From contig NC_018397.1 of assembly GCF_000208865.1 (NCBI RefSeq), positions 3,997,748 through 4,061,747 of the forward strand: 64,000 nt of DNA, read 5' to 3'. The notes below the pieces were generated by a model. It was not told the DNA's origin. It saw nothing but the letters and a program-made list of their open reading frames with translations, and did no database searches. This document shows, piece by piece, positions 46,301-59,104 of this stretch. Position 1 is the first letter of the stretch. The number at the start of each line of letters is the position of its first letter. The translations under genes and the position numbers were made by a program. The DNA comes from Neospora caninum Liverpool. Taxonomy: Eukaryota; Apicomplexa; Conoidasida; Eucoccidiorida; Sarcocystidae.

Positions 46301-49300
46301 CTCGCAGCCCTGGAGACTCCGCCGCGACAGCAGGCGTAGACCGAGGCGGCTGAAGACGCCTCGCCCGGTCCTCGAAGAGAAGACGGAGAAGACAGAGAGG
46401 AAGACAGAGAGGAGGACAGAGAGGAAGAAGGCGATGAAGGAGACAGAGAGGAAGAAGGCGATGAAGAAGGAGACAGAGAGGAAGAAGACGGCAGAGCCGA
46501 ATCCGAAGAGGCCGCGAGGAGGCGAGTAAGAAGAGGATGCAGAGAAGGTTGGAGCTGGAGACGAAGATCGATACACGGCGCGCGAATCCGCGCGCCTTCA
46601 GAGGTCTCCACGACCGAGGATCCCGCGCCACTTGGGCCGAGCGACACCGACGACGGCGAGCAGGCTACCACGACGCCCAGCTGACAAAAAAGAGAACAAA
46701 CAATCGTGGGGACAAGGGGATTCGAGACACGCCTCCGTCGCTTATGTGTCCCTCTCTGTTAAAGTCCACACATCCATCTGCCTGCATTATTGTCAGCCCA
46801 TCCTGGACGTCTCTGAGGCCGATGTGTGCAGGTCGTGTCCACGTAACCAAAAAGGCTTGGCGCACAGGACTGCCACGCTGCATGCGTCTGCCTTGTCGTG
46901 CGTCTTGTTCTCTCTGCGTGCATGCGCCACAGAGGCATTCGGAGCCTCTGCCAGGGCTGTGCATGCGTTGCCCCACACGTCGTCCCTCGGCGCATTTGCC
47001 GATCTGTCTCGCCGAGCTCGATCAAAGAGTCGCCCGCGACCGGCCGAGCAAAGCTTTCGAGACCATGCGAGAGAGGACGCGCGCAAACGGAGTGGAGGGA
47101 CAGCAGACGAGCAAAAGCGCGATACACGAAAACCGACAAGACAGACAGAGGCCCCATGGGCGACCCCGAAGAAAGAGAGCACGACGCCACAGACGGTGAA
47201 ACGAAATACCACACCAAATGCCGAGACACCACTGGGTTCTTCGTATCTCATAACTTGGGTTATCTTCAGTATCCTCGGTACTTGTAAATGCCTCTGTTGA
47301 TTCGAGAATTAGCCCGTTCGGAGCGTTTGCACAGAGCCGCTAGCTACTTATCGTCGGATCTCTCACCGGCGCCAGGACACCTGCGATGAGAAGAGGCTGA
47401 GGCTTCTGCTCGATGGGAAGAAGGAGGGAACATCGGCATTCGACGTCGAAGCGAGGAAAAAGAGAAGATGCGAGAGCGCGCCTTCGGTGCCTCGCCGTGT
47501 CGCGCCGCGACCTGACTCGGTCCGAGTTTTCCGGCCCTTCCTTCCCGGCGTCTGCGCCCCTCCCAGCCTCCGTGGAGGCTCCGGAAGCAGCGCCTTCGGA
47601 GACCTCGTCGAGTTCGTCTTCAGAGGAAGAGCCGTGAAAATGAAACGAGAGAACCGCGAGAGACAGGCCTTCTGTGCCTTGCATCCAGAGATAGATGCCG
47701 CCGACTGTGCAGCACGGGACATCCGCAAACCGCGGTGGAGAGACACCTGAAACACATCCGACATCCCGAACAGAAAGATTTCAGTGATGCACCAACACAC
47801 TTGCTTACCGACAAACACCCACCGCAAACTCTCTCAAAAACTGGGTTACGTATCACCGATTCCATCGAACAAATAGAGCCTATCTATCGATCTATCTCTG
47901 TGACGAAGATATGTTTACAGATTTATATCGAGGCATCATTGTTAGTTCGTATGCGGCTACACATCTGCAGGCCCGATCCATCCCTGCCTTTAGCCCCCCG
48001 GACATTTCTGTGCGTCTCTGCCTTCGTGTGTACGGACAGGTTTTGAGCGTTCCGGCCGATGCTTCGCTGTCTCTCTCCACAAGGCAGCAGAACCTCCGAA
48101 AGACGAAAAAGCTGTTCTCAAGAGACAGACGAGGACGCGTTCGTGGTCCAAGCCTCGGCGTGCCCAGACGCGCAGCAGCCAGCAGTTTCACCCTCACCTT
48201 CGGGCCTTGTGCGTCCTTTCCTGCGTCTGCGTTTCTCCGTTTTCCGTCGCAGAGACGCCTGTCCCTCGTGCCTTCGCTGAACTCCGTTCACGTTCTGTCT
48301 GTATGTCTTCGTTCGTCCCTGCATTCTTGGAACTCGGGCGCCGTTGTGCGCGACGTCGCCGTGTTCTCTCTCGCCTGCGGGGCAGTCTTGTTCCTCGTCG
48401 AATGTCTCTCCTCTCGCCTGTGGCGTGGGGGCGGCGAGCCGCTGGGGCCTTCGCCCGTTGCTGCGAGGCGACATTCGGCGCTGAGGAAGAGGAGGAAGAA
48501 CGCGCGAGGGGGAAATCGAGGCGGAAGCCTTCCGGGGAACGGCAGGGGTGAGAGACACAGACGAAAGAGATTCGCCCTTCTTCCTGCCCAGAGATAGTAG
48601 CGGCGGATGCGCGGGAAGGGGAGCAAAGGCGGAACACACAGCGTCTCCGAACGCTGTTGCACTGTTGAGTGGCTTCGCCACAAACTCGCGGTCGCCACGC
48701 CTGCAAAGAAAAAAAACAAGCGCAACACAAACACGTGAAGCCTCCAGTGCTTAACTCTCGAGGAGACCGAAAAACGCATGGAAACCCATGTCACACGGAC
48801 GCGCATCGCCCCTCCACATGAGGCTGCTTGTCGCAGCAGGAGGGGAGGCTTCAGCGCGCCTCGTGTTCCGCCTCGGCTGAAACGGAGTGTGACGAGGCTG
48901 AGAAGCTCAGCATGGCTAGGTCGTCGAGAGAAACGTTTCACAGCATAGAATAAGCACCACAAGGCATGCAGGAGCGAAAGAGAGTAAAGCACCGCCACCA
49001 ACGCACTTCGCGAACTCAGGCAACCCGCCGCGACACGAAGAAGAGCTACCCAGAACGAGGAGACACACGCACGCACAGGAGGACGCGAAGGAATGAACCT
49101 CGATAATCGGGCTGACGGAGCGAGGAAGTGCACGGACGAGCGGCGCGAGAAAGGGGAAAGCTACAGACAACAAAGCAGGCAAAAAGAGACTCTCGGAAAC
49201 AGCTGGAGAAGCCAGAGACAGAGGACGAACCCCGACAAGCGACGAAGGAGTGTTTCGCGCGCCTTTTTGGGTTCAAGTACCTTTCTGGTTTGGTTCGTCT

Positions 49301-52300
49301 TCTTCGCTGACTGAATACGAGGGGATTCGCAGCGTCTTCTCTTGCTCTTTCTGCGTCCTGTCCTCTGTCTTCGCCACGAGCACATGCAGGCACTCCTCGC
49401 TGGCTAGCTTCAGCCCCCCCGCCAGGACTCTCTGCTTCCAGAATCATCGCGGAATGCACTTCTTGCGCTGTGGGAGAAGCCCGAGAACCTCGGCGATCAC
49501 CAGACCTTTCCTCAGTCGAACACGAGGCGTCGTGCTCGGCACCGTCCACTGTCTTGCTCCTCGCATTCTCTTCCATAGTCCTTCCTCGCCTTCTGGCCTG
49601 GCCATCCGCCTCTCGCACATCTTGCGCCGTTCGTATCGGAGCGGCCGCGCCAGCCGGACTCGAACAGGAAGTCTTGTGGGGGCGGAGGGCGTGCGAGACG
49701 TGGGGGAGATGCTGAGGCGTGTACGCACACGTGAACCGGTTCAAGGGCTGATCGAACGTCGGGGTAGCTGAGAACAGGGGAACTGAAGACGTGCGGAGGA
49801 GAGGCGCAAACGAAGGGGAACGAGGCGACGGTGACACGGAAGAAAAACCGGGTGGGCGTTGGTGACGCTCAAGATCTCCCTGTAACGCAGAAGAGGCGTG
49901 CTCGGACGTGTCGTTTGTTTTCTGTGCCGAACCGCCAGGCGAAGTCCCACCTGGTTCTTCGCATGCACCGACCACCAGCGCCCGTCGTGCGTCCTCTTCG
50001 TTTTCAAACGGGAGAGAAGCAATTGCCCTCGTCTGGTCATTCACGCCTGTAGCTCCTGCGAGTGGCGAGGGCACTCGAAGATCTTTCTCGGGTTCTCGAG
50101 ATGCTCGCAGATTCTCCTCTTCACTCCGTTTCCTCCAGACCAGGCTCGGCCTCGGCCGCCAAGAACAGGAGACACAGGGGCATCTGTCTCCTCCTTCGCC
50201 CCGTTCTCGCGCTGCTTCGCTGTTGCGCGCCGCCGCTCTGCGGAGCGTGTCGAGTCCAGGAAGGCAGAAACTCGGCAGTGCATGCAGCGGCGTGAAAAAC
50301 GAGAGCTGCGCGGGCGAACCCATCCACAGAGACGTCACCCCGTACCCGACAGCCTCGCTTTGAATCGCGACATACTGAGGAATTAGGTACAGAGAAGCCG
50401 TAGACGCCCCCTTCGCGGAAAGAGGAACACGCCCGGATGGCGCGGAAGACAACGCCCCGAAAGAAGCTTTCGGTTGACGCAGGGTGCCGAGCTCGTCCGG
50501 CCGATACCCCAAGGCCTCTCCTCTTTTTTCCCGCCCGTCTCTGTAGGCCGCCTCCCGCCTCGCGGCTGTCTCTTTCTTTGTCCCTTTTTCTGTCCCTTCT
50601 TCGCCGCCCCGCAGCTTCAGAGAGCCCGTCTTCGTGCCGGCCGCCTCGCAGGCTTCTTTTGGAAAGAGGCGCAGCGCGGTCACCCGCCCCGCGGCGTGAT
50701 GGACGACGAGAAGGGCTGGCGAGGCGAAGCGAATCTGGAGAGGAGGATCCACCCAGCACCCCGACACGTCGACCTGCCACAGCGCCACGACGTCGCATGC
50801 GCCCACGGGGAGGGAAGTGGAGAACGAAGAGCCTACGAGAAGGTTGGCGCCGTGAGGAGAGCCGGATGCAGGCGTGGCAGGCGTCGCCAAAAAGGACGTT
50901 CCGGGTGACGAGAGAGACGAGGCCCGCGAGACCGCAGACTGCTGAGAGACAGTGCGGTGGAGCGACGAGCAGGAAGGCGGGGCTGGGGAGCAAGGCGAAG
51001 GGACCGCAGGCGAGGCCGGATGCAGCTGGTAGCTGGTGATGAGATGCAGCGCGTCATAGACGGCGAGGACAGGGTTGCCGGACCACGGCTGGAAGGACGA
51101 GAGGGAAGAAAGCGGCTCTGCATTTCCATCGGACAGCTCTCGACAGAGCCGACACGCAACGCGTTCCTCCGCGCCGGTGGCATCCCCCACTCGCGACTTT
51201 GCACGCACACCGCGAGACACCCACGCGCCGTTCAGTGTCTCCTCTGTCTCTCTGGATTCGTCTCTGTCTCCATCCCGTCGTTGTCTCGCGCGTCTTTCGC
51301 ATCGACAGCACCTGTCCGAGACGCCTGCGTCTGCGCTCGAGTGTCCTGGAAGTGCGGGTCCGCGCGTCTCTGCCTCGCGGACCCGCACGCCGATCTTTTG
51401 TCGATCTGACAAGAGCGTCGTTCGGAGCGGTCGCGCGGGAAGCGATCGGACAGCCGCAACGCAGTTCTCCGTGGCGAGCCGACCACGGGTGTCGAAGAAC
51501 AAGAGCGCATATCCCGTTTTCGGCACAGGCGTCTTCCTGCTTCTGGAGATCCCCGCACGCCGCGCGTCTCCGACGCTCTGTCGATCTTCGGCCGCGCGCT
51601 TCTCGCCAACCGAGAAAAGCGACCTGCGATTGCTCGCCCTGCCAGGCCCGGGAGGCCTTTCGTCCCCGGGTGCATCCCCAGCGGCCGCCGCGGAGGTTTC
51701 GGCATCTGCCCAGCTGTCCTGAGACTCGAGCCGCTCCAGCACACTTTCCCAAGTCTCGCGTTCTTGCAGCGCAATCCCCCGGAGCTCGCGAGCGACGGCG
51801 AGGGGCGTTTGGGCAACCCGCCGCTCCAAGGCGACTTCTGCTGCATGCGCAGTGCCGCGCAGGCCTCGCCACGCGGGCAGCGTCGCCCCAGGAGACGCCG
51901 CAGGCGGAGCGTCGACGAAGGAGACGGCGGAGCGCGTTCGGTTGAGCTCAGTTGCTGCGCGCGCTTCAGCGGTCGCTTGCGAGCCACCAGCCTCGCTTGT
52001 GTGGGTCGAGTGCGCCGAGAGAGACGGCGCGGCGGACGGAGACACGTGCGAGACAGGAGACGCGTCGCGCGTCCAGGCCGTTCGGTGGAGAGAGTGCCCC
52101 CAAGACAGGCTGTTGACGGGGAGAGGCGCAAGCGCAGCGAGGGCCGAGTCCGCCGGGGACGCGTCTGGATCGAAGGTCCGGATGCAAATGAAGAAGATCG
52201 AGGAGTCGTACCAGCCCTGGGGCAAAAGGCCCGTGGGGAGCTGACGCTCCTGTTGTTCGTCGCCTAGAAAGCGCCACTTTCTTTGAGAGAGCGAAAAAAC

Positions 52301-55300
52301 TGCAAACCCGCGACGCCCCGTCACCAGCAGCGCGTCGCCGTTCGGAGACAAAGAGGCCTGGCGAATCGGCCAATTCGGAGACAGATACATTGGCGGGGGA
52401 AGCGGAACGCGCGACCACGAGAGAGACGAAGGCAAGTGCGGCGCGGACGCCCAGAGCAAGAGACAGGAAGACCCGATCAAGATTCTGGGCAAAAAGAACA
52501 GGACGGAACCAAACCGCGAGAGATTACCAAAACGCGAGACAGATGGCAAACGGGACGCACACCCCACGCAACACACACACACGCGACTACGGCGCCTCAC
52601 GCTCTCGATGCAGGCGGACGCAGATGAATACGCGGACGTTTGGCTGTAGTTACACCTACACACAAATATATAAATATCTACATATCTATATATACGTATA
52701 TCTACATATATATATGTATATATATATATATATATATACGTATATCTACATATCTATATATAAATATATAGGGGAGAATGCCGAGTTGGCAAGTTGGTGG
52801 ATTCGGCGAGCATCTTTGGAGGCTGGACGTTTGAGCTGCTCCGTTTGGTTTCAGGGTTTGTTTGTTCGTGGATTTTCCCCGAGAGCGCTCGCGGGGGTGT
52901 CTGTTTTGCTGTCTGGGGCGAACGCGAAACTGCGAAGTACCCTCCCTTCCTGCCTTCGCGGCTCACCTGTCTCCCGTGTCGCTTGCCGCGCGACTGCCTG
53001 CGGTGTCCACGGCGTTCGTCCCGACGCCCAACCACGCACTTCGAAAAATGGGAAACTCGAAAACGTTCGGCGGAGCTGCATGCATTGCATGCGTAGCCGC
53101 ACTTGCGTCTCTCCTGCCGACCTCGCTTTCGCTTCTCTTCTTTCTCCAAGAGGGACTCGGGCGACCGTCGGCCCCGTCTCCGGCGTGGTTCGCCTCAAGT
53201 CTGGAGCTCCGTCTCTCGCGCCTGTCTCCTCGCCCTCTGCGTGACTCCCTCGCCTCTTCCGCCGTCGCCCCGCCCGCGTCTCCACCTGCGGGGGAAAGGG
53301 GTGTAGCCGGCCCCAGCAGTCCCCTGTCCTTACTCCCTTTTTCTGTCTCTCCTCCGTCTCTGTCTCCTCGCTCTTCCTCGTCGGCTGTTCCTGCGCTGTC
53401 CTTGCGTCTTCCCGAGACAGAAAACGCCAGCATGGCCGAGTCAAAACTCGCTCTTCGCCTTTCGCGCCCTGACCCAACCTCCTCCCGCCCTTCTCCCCGG
53501 TCCCTGCGGCGACCGTCCTGCGCCACCATCAGCCCCAGACCTTGGCCGGTCCATGCGCACGTTTGAGGCCTCGTCGCAGGCGGAATCGGGGTCCGCCTTG
53601 CCCCGTGATGCGACGCGTCTCTGTCTCTGTCTCGTTGCGTCCCTGCAACTCTAGTTGCTGACGCCGCAGAAACCACGCTTCGCTGCACTTCCTCTCGACG
53701 AGGAGAGAGAAAGAGCCTCTCGCGACCGGAACCGGAGTCGCGGCGCTCAGAGGCAGAGAGCCGCGTCACCCGAAACCCGCGCACGGAAGCCTCGTCGCCA
53801 GGGGGAAAAGGCGCGAAAAGCAGGCGGCCTGTGTACGAGAAGACTGCCACTGGGGACGCGCGTGGCGGAGACAGGCCTGACTCCGACTCTCCCCCGTCCC
53901 TCCCCCATTTGACAGCCAGGGCGAGGCCGTCGTCCGACCACGCGAGAGTCTCCACAGGCGGACCATCCCGCTCGTCTGGCGCCTCACCAAGACGCATGTC
54001 GGCATCAACAGAAGAGAGAGACGGCGACTCCGAATACGAAGACAGAGAAGAGAGAGAGGAACGAGAACGAGAGGAACGAGAGCGAGAGGAAGGAGAGAAA
54101 GAGGGCTCCCTGCGCCGCTCTTCTAAGTCATCCCTCTTCCTTCCTTCTCTGTCTGCTGGCCTTCGCCGGTGTTTGACTCGTCCGCGTCGCGACGCCTCGC
54201 CCTGCAGCTCTGCTGGATCCAGGCCGCAAGCGTCCCAGAAGCTGAGACGGCACATGAGGCGCACGGGACACCGAGCACCCCCTCGCGAGGCCCCGAGAGC
54301 CGAGCTGCATGCCCGACGTTCCTCCTCAATCCATTCGTTCGTAGATCCCCCACCCGCTGTCCTCTCCTGCGGCTTCTCGTCTCCCTCGCCTCTGGCCTCC
54401 ACAGATGGATTTGTCTTGGGCTGCCGAGACGGGGCTTCCACGCGAGATCGCTCCGACGCAGAGGAGACTCGCGCGAACTCGATGGAGTAGACTTCGACGA
54501 CGCCCGAGGACAGACCCAGCGCCAGGAGACGCCGTTCGGCAGTCAGGGCGCAGCATACAACGAGGCGGTCGCGCACCAGCACGCCGACAGGAGAAGTGTC
54601 TCCTCCCGTGGGGTTTCTGCCGCCTCGCCCTGCGCGCAAGTGAGACGAAGGCGAGGGGACGGGAGCGGAGAGCAGCGGCGCTTCCCAGCTGAGGAGAAAA
54701 AAGCGGCCGCGCGTGGTCACCGCGCCCAACACGCTCAGCTGCAAGTCCAGGGCGATCTGAGAAATCCCTTCCGACAGCGACGCAACGACGCCTCGCAGAC
54801 GCGCCGCACCGTCCTCTCGAGGCAGGTTCGTTTTTCCGGAAAGCGACGCGCAAGAGCCGAGCGGGCCTTTCTCTGCTTGCGCGTCGCGGGACGAAGCCGA
54901 GACAGAAGAGAGAGACGACGTCCTGGGATGCTGGCCTACGTGAGCAAAGCGCTGTGCTTCTTGAAGATCGTTGTCGGCGCGAGAAGTTGCGAAGGCCTCT
55001 CCCGGTGTCTCGAGCCGGCGGCGGCCCAACAGCGAGCGCAGAGTGCGAACCAGAGCAGGCGACTGGACCATGTAACCCGCGTTTCTCTCCGTGTCTCCGG
55101 CCGCGTCTTCTGCCTGTTCTTCCGCCGAGGCCGCTACCCCCGCCCCGTTCGCGGCCTGCGGCTCTTCACTGGCAAGGCACAGCAGCCTCTGGAGGTGCCG
55201 ACGCGCCTCTGGGGCGGCGCAGACATCCCGCAGCGCCTCGTCGGGCAGATCTGGAAGAAGGACCACGTCTTCCGGGTGTTGCTCTTGCCACTGGATGCTC

Positions 55301-56667
55301 TCCTGAACGGTTGCGTGGCCCAGCGGAGAGAACAGATACCGCCCACGAGCTCGCCCCGCAGCCGGACCTCCTGAGGAGACAGCTGGCGAGGATGAGCGAC
55401 TCGACGGCGCGGGGACAGACTCGGCGGGGAAACGCGGATCTCCACAGCCGTTGCTCGCTTTGCTTCCTTCTTCTCCGCCCCTGCCTCTTGTCCTGTGCAC
55501 TCGGCCTTCGTCTGGTCTGCGGCGTCTGGGGGTCCGGGGAGGGAGGAAGTCGGAGAGGTAGACGACTGCATTCACGGTTTTCACGGCGTCGAGGGGGAGA
55601 AAGAGGAGCGCAGGCTGCCGCGCGCACCCTACGATGAGGTGCGTCGGCGAACACGCAGAGGCGCTCCCGCGCACAGGCAGGCTGAGGACGGCGTCGCAAC
55701 GCAACTCCAGAGATCGGAGCGACGCTGGCCGGTGCTGAAGCAGCAGCGACGGAGTCGACAGCGCCGCCGCGACTGTCGCCGGCGTCGACGTGCCGCCGCC
55801 ATTCAGCGCTCGCGTTCCGAGAGGCGGAGGCCCGCGATGCGCTCCCCTCCCGACTTGCGCCGTCGCGAACACGAAGGCGTTCTCGTCTTCAGATTCCCCG
55901 CCTTCACTCTCTCCCGAGGTGAACGCGGCGTCCGAATTGAAGATGTGCGGAGGAAAGAGAGCGCAAGTTCCGAGGCCAGTCTCCAGCCGCTGCGCTCCCT
56001 CCACAGGACTCTCAGGGTGTCTCCCTGGTCCTTGCCGCGCGTTCGCTTTCGCCCCTCTCTCTGGGGTTGGGAGAGAGAGGCTCGGATCGCTCGAGGCGTC
56101 GCCGTGAGCGTCGCGCCATGCATCGGCAGGTTCTTGGCCGCGTGCGTCTCGTCTCCGGCTCGGCTTTACGTGCCCGGGATGCCCCAGAGTGTACACGCAG
56201 ACGGAGGCCTGGGGGTAGCAGGTGACGAAGATTCGGTAAAAGGGCGTCTTCGAATCGCATGTGCGATCTGCCAGGTTGCCGTCCGCTCGCTCCCCGCCAC
56301 TCCGCGTTCGCCTCCGCCTGCGTGCGAGAGGATCCGAGAGCTCCCAGCTTGCGGCGAGGTGAGCCCCAAAGTGGAAGGCGTGGGGCGGCCTCGAGAAGGA
56401 GGCGAGAAGCACGCGATGTTGCAGGTTGCTGAAGACAAGCAGCCGCAGAGGCTGGACGACCAGGAGCAGCGCGCGACAAGGCGAGAGCGAAAAGGAGGCA
56501 GGCGGGAGGAGAGCGAGCGAAGACGACCGGAGAGAAGAAGACGGGCGCTGGCTGCCGTAGGCCTCCTCGCCGGTGTCGTCAAAAGATAGCGAGACGGGAG
56601 AGACACCCGAAGGCGGGAAGGGAGGAGGCAGGAGAAGACGCGAAGCCTGACCGAAAGAGGTAATCAT
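43324..56667 (-). CDS. RIC1: RIC1, Rab6-type GEF complex subunit, five exons, greatly expanded
   Basis: RIC1 acts with RGP1 at the Golgi as an exchange factor for Rab6/Ypt6 GTPases. Exons (minus strand): 56667-52967, 52484-49281, 48700-48198, 47746-47367, 46680-43324; all phases agree; 3714 aa against about 1400 in human. The start MITSFGQASRLLLP aligns with the family start. WD40-type segments follow, including FYRIFVTCYPQASVCVYTLG and ETLAWSDDGLALAVKWG. Across the first junction the family motif reads ILIGSSCLLLW, then MYLSPNWPIRQASLSPNG and GFAVFSLSQRKWRFLGD. Exon 4 carries CTVGGIYLWMQ and PLLIAGVLAP. Exon 5 carries the RIC1 helical domain: FFAHLVELALYELV, LLPKVLASCARMTEPTQA and LHTASLYLLLLQNIEG. 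Long Ser/Pro/Arg-rich insertions make up most of the extra length, including a Ser-Pro array encoded at 46381-46490. A separate upstream start inside or beyond the N gap is unlikely. Confidence 0.88.
46381..46490 (-). repeat. Degenerate coding repeat (Ser-Pro array) in RIC1 exon 5
   Basis: Imperfect repeats of GGAAGAAGGCGATGAAGGAGA and GAGAGGAAGACA on the plus strand. In the RIC1 sense they encode alternating SSSLSPSS-type residues near the start of exon 5. The frame is kept, so the repeat is likely a tolerated low-complexity expansion. Confidence 0.7.
52660..52772. repeat. AT microsatellite in RIC1 intron 1
   Basis: TATATCTACATA and (TA)n units covering about a quarter of the 482-base first intron of RIC1. 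Confidence 0.8.
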
Positions 56668-56785
56668 CTTCGGAGGCGGGCGCGCAGGACGAGAAAGGAG
56701 AGGGGGACAGAGACGGGGGAAGCGCGGAGGGAAAGCAGGGGGGAGAGGGAGAGGGGGGGGAGAGGGGCTGGGGGGGAAGGGGGGG

Positions 56786-56885
56786 NNNNNNNNNNNNNNN
56801 NNNNNNNNNNNNNNNNNNNNNNNNNNNNNNNNNNNNNNNNNNNNNNNNNNNNNNNNNNNNNNNNNNNNNNNNNNNNNNNNNNNNN
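56786..56885. other. Assembly gap of 100 N
   Basis: Exactly 100 N between two G/A-rich stretches, directly after GGGGG runs. The round size shows a placeholder of unknown true length. It lies 119 bases upstream of the RIC1 start codon, so the protein is not affected but the promoter/5' UTR is incomplete. Confidence 0.99.
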
Positions 56886-57656
56886 AGCGCACGGAGCGAA
56901 GCGAGACGGCGGCAGAGAAAGGAAAAGAAAGGCAAGGGCGGAACAGGGAGGAAAGAGCGAAACGGAAAACGGACCGAAAAGCGAACGAGGGGACGAAGAA
57001 AAAAAGGGGAAGCCCCGACCTCGAGGGAAAGGTGCGAAGCGAAAGATGGAAACGGGAAGACAGTCCCAAGACCGGATGGGGGAGCAGCCCGAAACGGGTT
57101 ACGAACTAGCGGACAGAGCCGCCGAGAAGACGGCCAGAGAGGGTGTGAAGACGTGGACAGTGGAAGAGGAAAAGAAGAAAGCAGGCTGGCGGCCAGAGCA
57201 CTCGAGAAGCTGTGAGGGGGAAGAGAAGGGGGACTGGCGACAGTTGCAGCCAGCCGAGGAACTGCGCATGCGCGGCACGATATAGCAACAAACCCGGAGG
57301 GTGGCTGCCTTCCTCAAGACTTTCCGTTCTTCGCCTTCTTATACTCCGCCATGCAGAGCCTGCGTTGGAAAAGGATCGCAGCGAGAGAGATAGAAGGAAT
57401 TGTTAGTTTGCATCGCGTACGCCCCCGTGTCTGATCAAGAAAACACGGACCATTTGTAAAGGACCCCCGAGCGGGATAGACGCATGCATTGGAAACGGAA
57501 AACCAACATTTCTCGTGGAGAACACACCTATTTCAAACGGCACAGGGACAGCCGCGCTTTCTGGATTTGGATGCGAGGAAAGAGGAGGCATCCAAAGACA
57601 GAGGATCTGGCGATCAGAGCAGGGAACGGCGACTCTGACTGCATGCGTGGGAATGG

Positions 57657-57663
57657 AGAGACG
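57657..57663 (+). promoter_or_regulatory. WGAGACG heptamer upstream of RIC1
   Basis: AGAGACG about 1 kb upstream of the RIC1 start codon in the divergent RIC1/E1 interval. It is a single copy here; the denser cluster lies further right. Confidence 0.25.
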
Positions 57664-58669
57664 AAAACGAACGCAACGGAGGAAAGAAAAGACCCGAACG
57701 CTAGAGAAGGAACGAAGGAAAACCAGCAAGTTCGGAGGACGGGGACGAACGCAGCGAGAGGCGCGGGTAAGAGAAGGGCGAGACAGAATGCGACAGCGAG
57801 GAGCCGGGAAAAACCCGCGAAAGGAGAAAAAAAACGGGGCGAGACTGGAAAGGCGATTTATCGAGAAGGGCTGTCTCACTTGTAATTCTGCCGGAACGCG
57901 TCGCACTCGTCAACAGCTCCACTTAGTCCCTGCGAATGACTGGAGCAGCGAGAAAACAGATCGACAGAAACAAAATCTTTCCCTCGTCGGTTCAAGTTGC
58001 TCTCAGGTGCCTCTTTGCCTTCGTCCCTTTCGTGTTCCCGTCTTTTCGAGTCTCTCTCGCGTGTCTGGGCCAGTCTCGTCTCTCTTTTGTTTTTGTCTCC
58101 CGTCCCTGTCTGTCTCTCTGACGTCTCTCTCCGTGTGTGCGACGATGCCATCCGCTATTTCGACTTGATTCCCACCGTTTAATCTCCTCCTCGCCGACTG
58201 CTTCCAGCACCCTCTCTGTCCCACAGTCGCCCGCCAGGACACCCGCGCGTTCCTCTTTCTCTCTCACGCTGCCTCGATTCGAACCCTTCCTCTTGGATCG
58301 GTTTGCACGTGAACCATTTCTCTTTACTCTCCCTTAACTTGGGGCCTTTGTCTTACGATCGAACGCATTGGAGGTAGTCGTCCTGAGGCGACAACAGAAG
58401 AGGAGAGGAACATACACGAGGATGCGCGAAACAGTCACGCACCCGACAGGCGGAAGTACAGACCGCCCGCACACACTGTCCATTTCTTTGCGGAGACCAA
58501 CTGGAGCGTGTGCACGGGGGAGAAAAGAAGAGGGAAGAGAAGCCGTTTCCGCGTCTCCAGGATGATGGAGGAAACCGCCAGGCGAAGAGGGAGAAGAGAA
58601 GGAAGAAGACGGAGGGCGAAACGGAGAACGAGAAGAGAGGCTGGCAGGTATACATCCCCCAGGAAGCAA

Positions 58670-58795
58670 GGGAAGAGAAGCGAGACAGGGAAGAGAAGCG
58701 AGACAGGGAAGAGAAGCGATAAAGGGAAGAGAAGCAATAAAGGGAAGAGAAGCAATAAAGGGAAGAGAAGCAATAAAGGGAAGAGAAGCGAGGCG
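58670..58795 (+). repeat. 18-base minisatellite, seven copies
   Basis: Seven tandem units: two GGGAAGAGAAGCGAGACA, one ending GCGATAAA, three ending GCAATAAA, and a last partial GCGAGG variant. The array is polypurine on the plus strand. Because the unit is a multiple of three it stays open in several frames (Ser-Leu-Pro-Phe-Ile-Ala on the minus strand), but there is no gene context for translation. Confidence 0.9.
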
Positions 58796-59104
58796 AGAAC
58801 AGGCTCTTACCATCTCACGTGAACAAGGCAGAGGCTCCGCTGCAGGCGAAGTCTGTGGAGGGACCCTCGGTTGTTCGCCCTCGGACGGCGACGACTGCAT
58901 GCTCCCCATTCTCTCTTAGAGGAAAGATGCGGCAACGGGGAGCAAACGCGTCCAGCTGCGGAGCGAGGGGACAGCAGTTGGACAGGCAAAGAGAGACGGA
59001 AAAGACGGGAAGAGACAGGTACGCGAGAGCCAGAAAAGGCGAGGAAGAACGAGAGAGAGAGACGCAGCAGACGAGAGAGAAGGGAGAAGGACCACGAAGG
59101 AAAG

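Noticed and set aside
49281..49440. Alternative frame in the last part of RIC1 exon 2 (reading LASEECLHVLVAKTED) after a G7 run
   Set aside because: It looks protein-like and would follow from a one-base error in the G run, but only the uncorrected frame matches the phases of exons 3 and 4 and reaches the family motifs there.
58670..58795. Tandem repeat considered as a CRISPR-like array
   Set aside because: Units are contiguous with no spacers, and the genome is eukaryotic.
58334..58909. Minus-strand frame with repeated Ser-Leu-Pro-Phe-Ile-Ala
   Set aside because: It is a translation of the 18-base minisatellite, with no domain or gene context.
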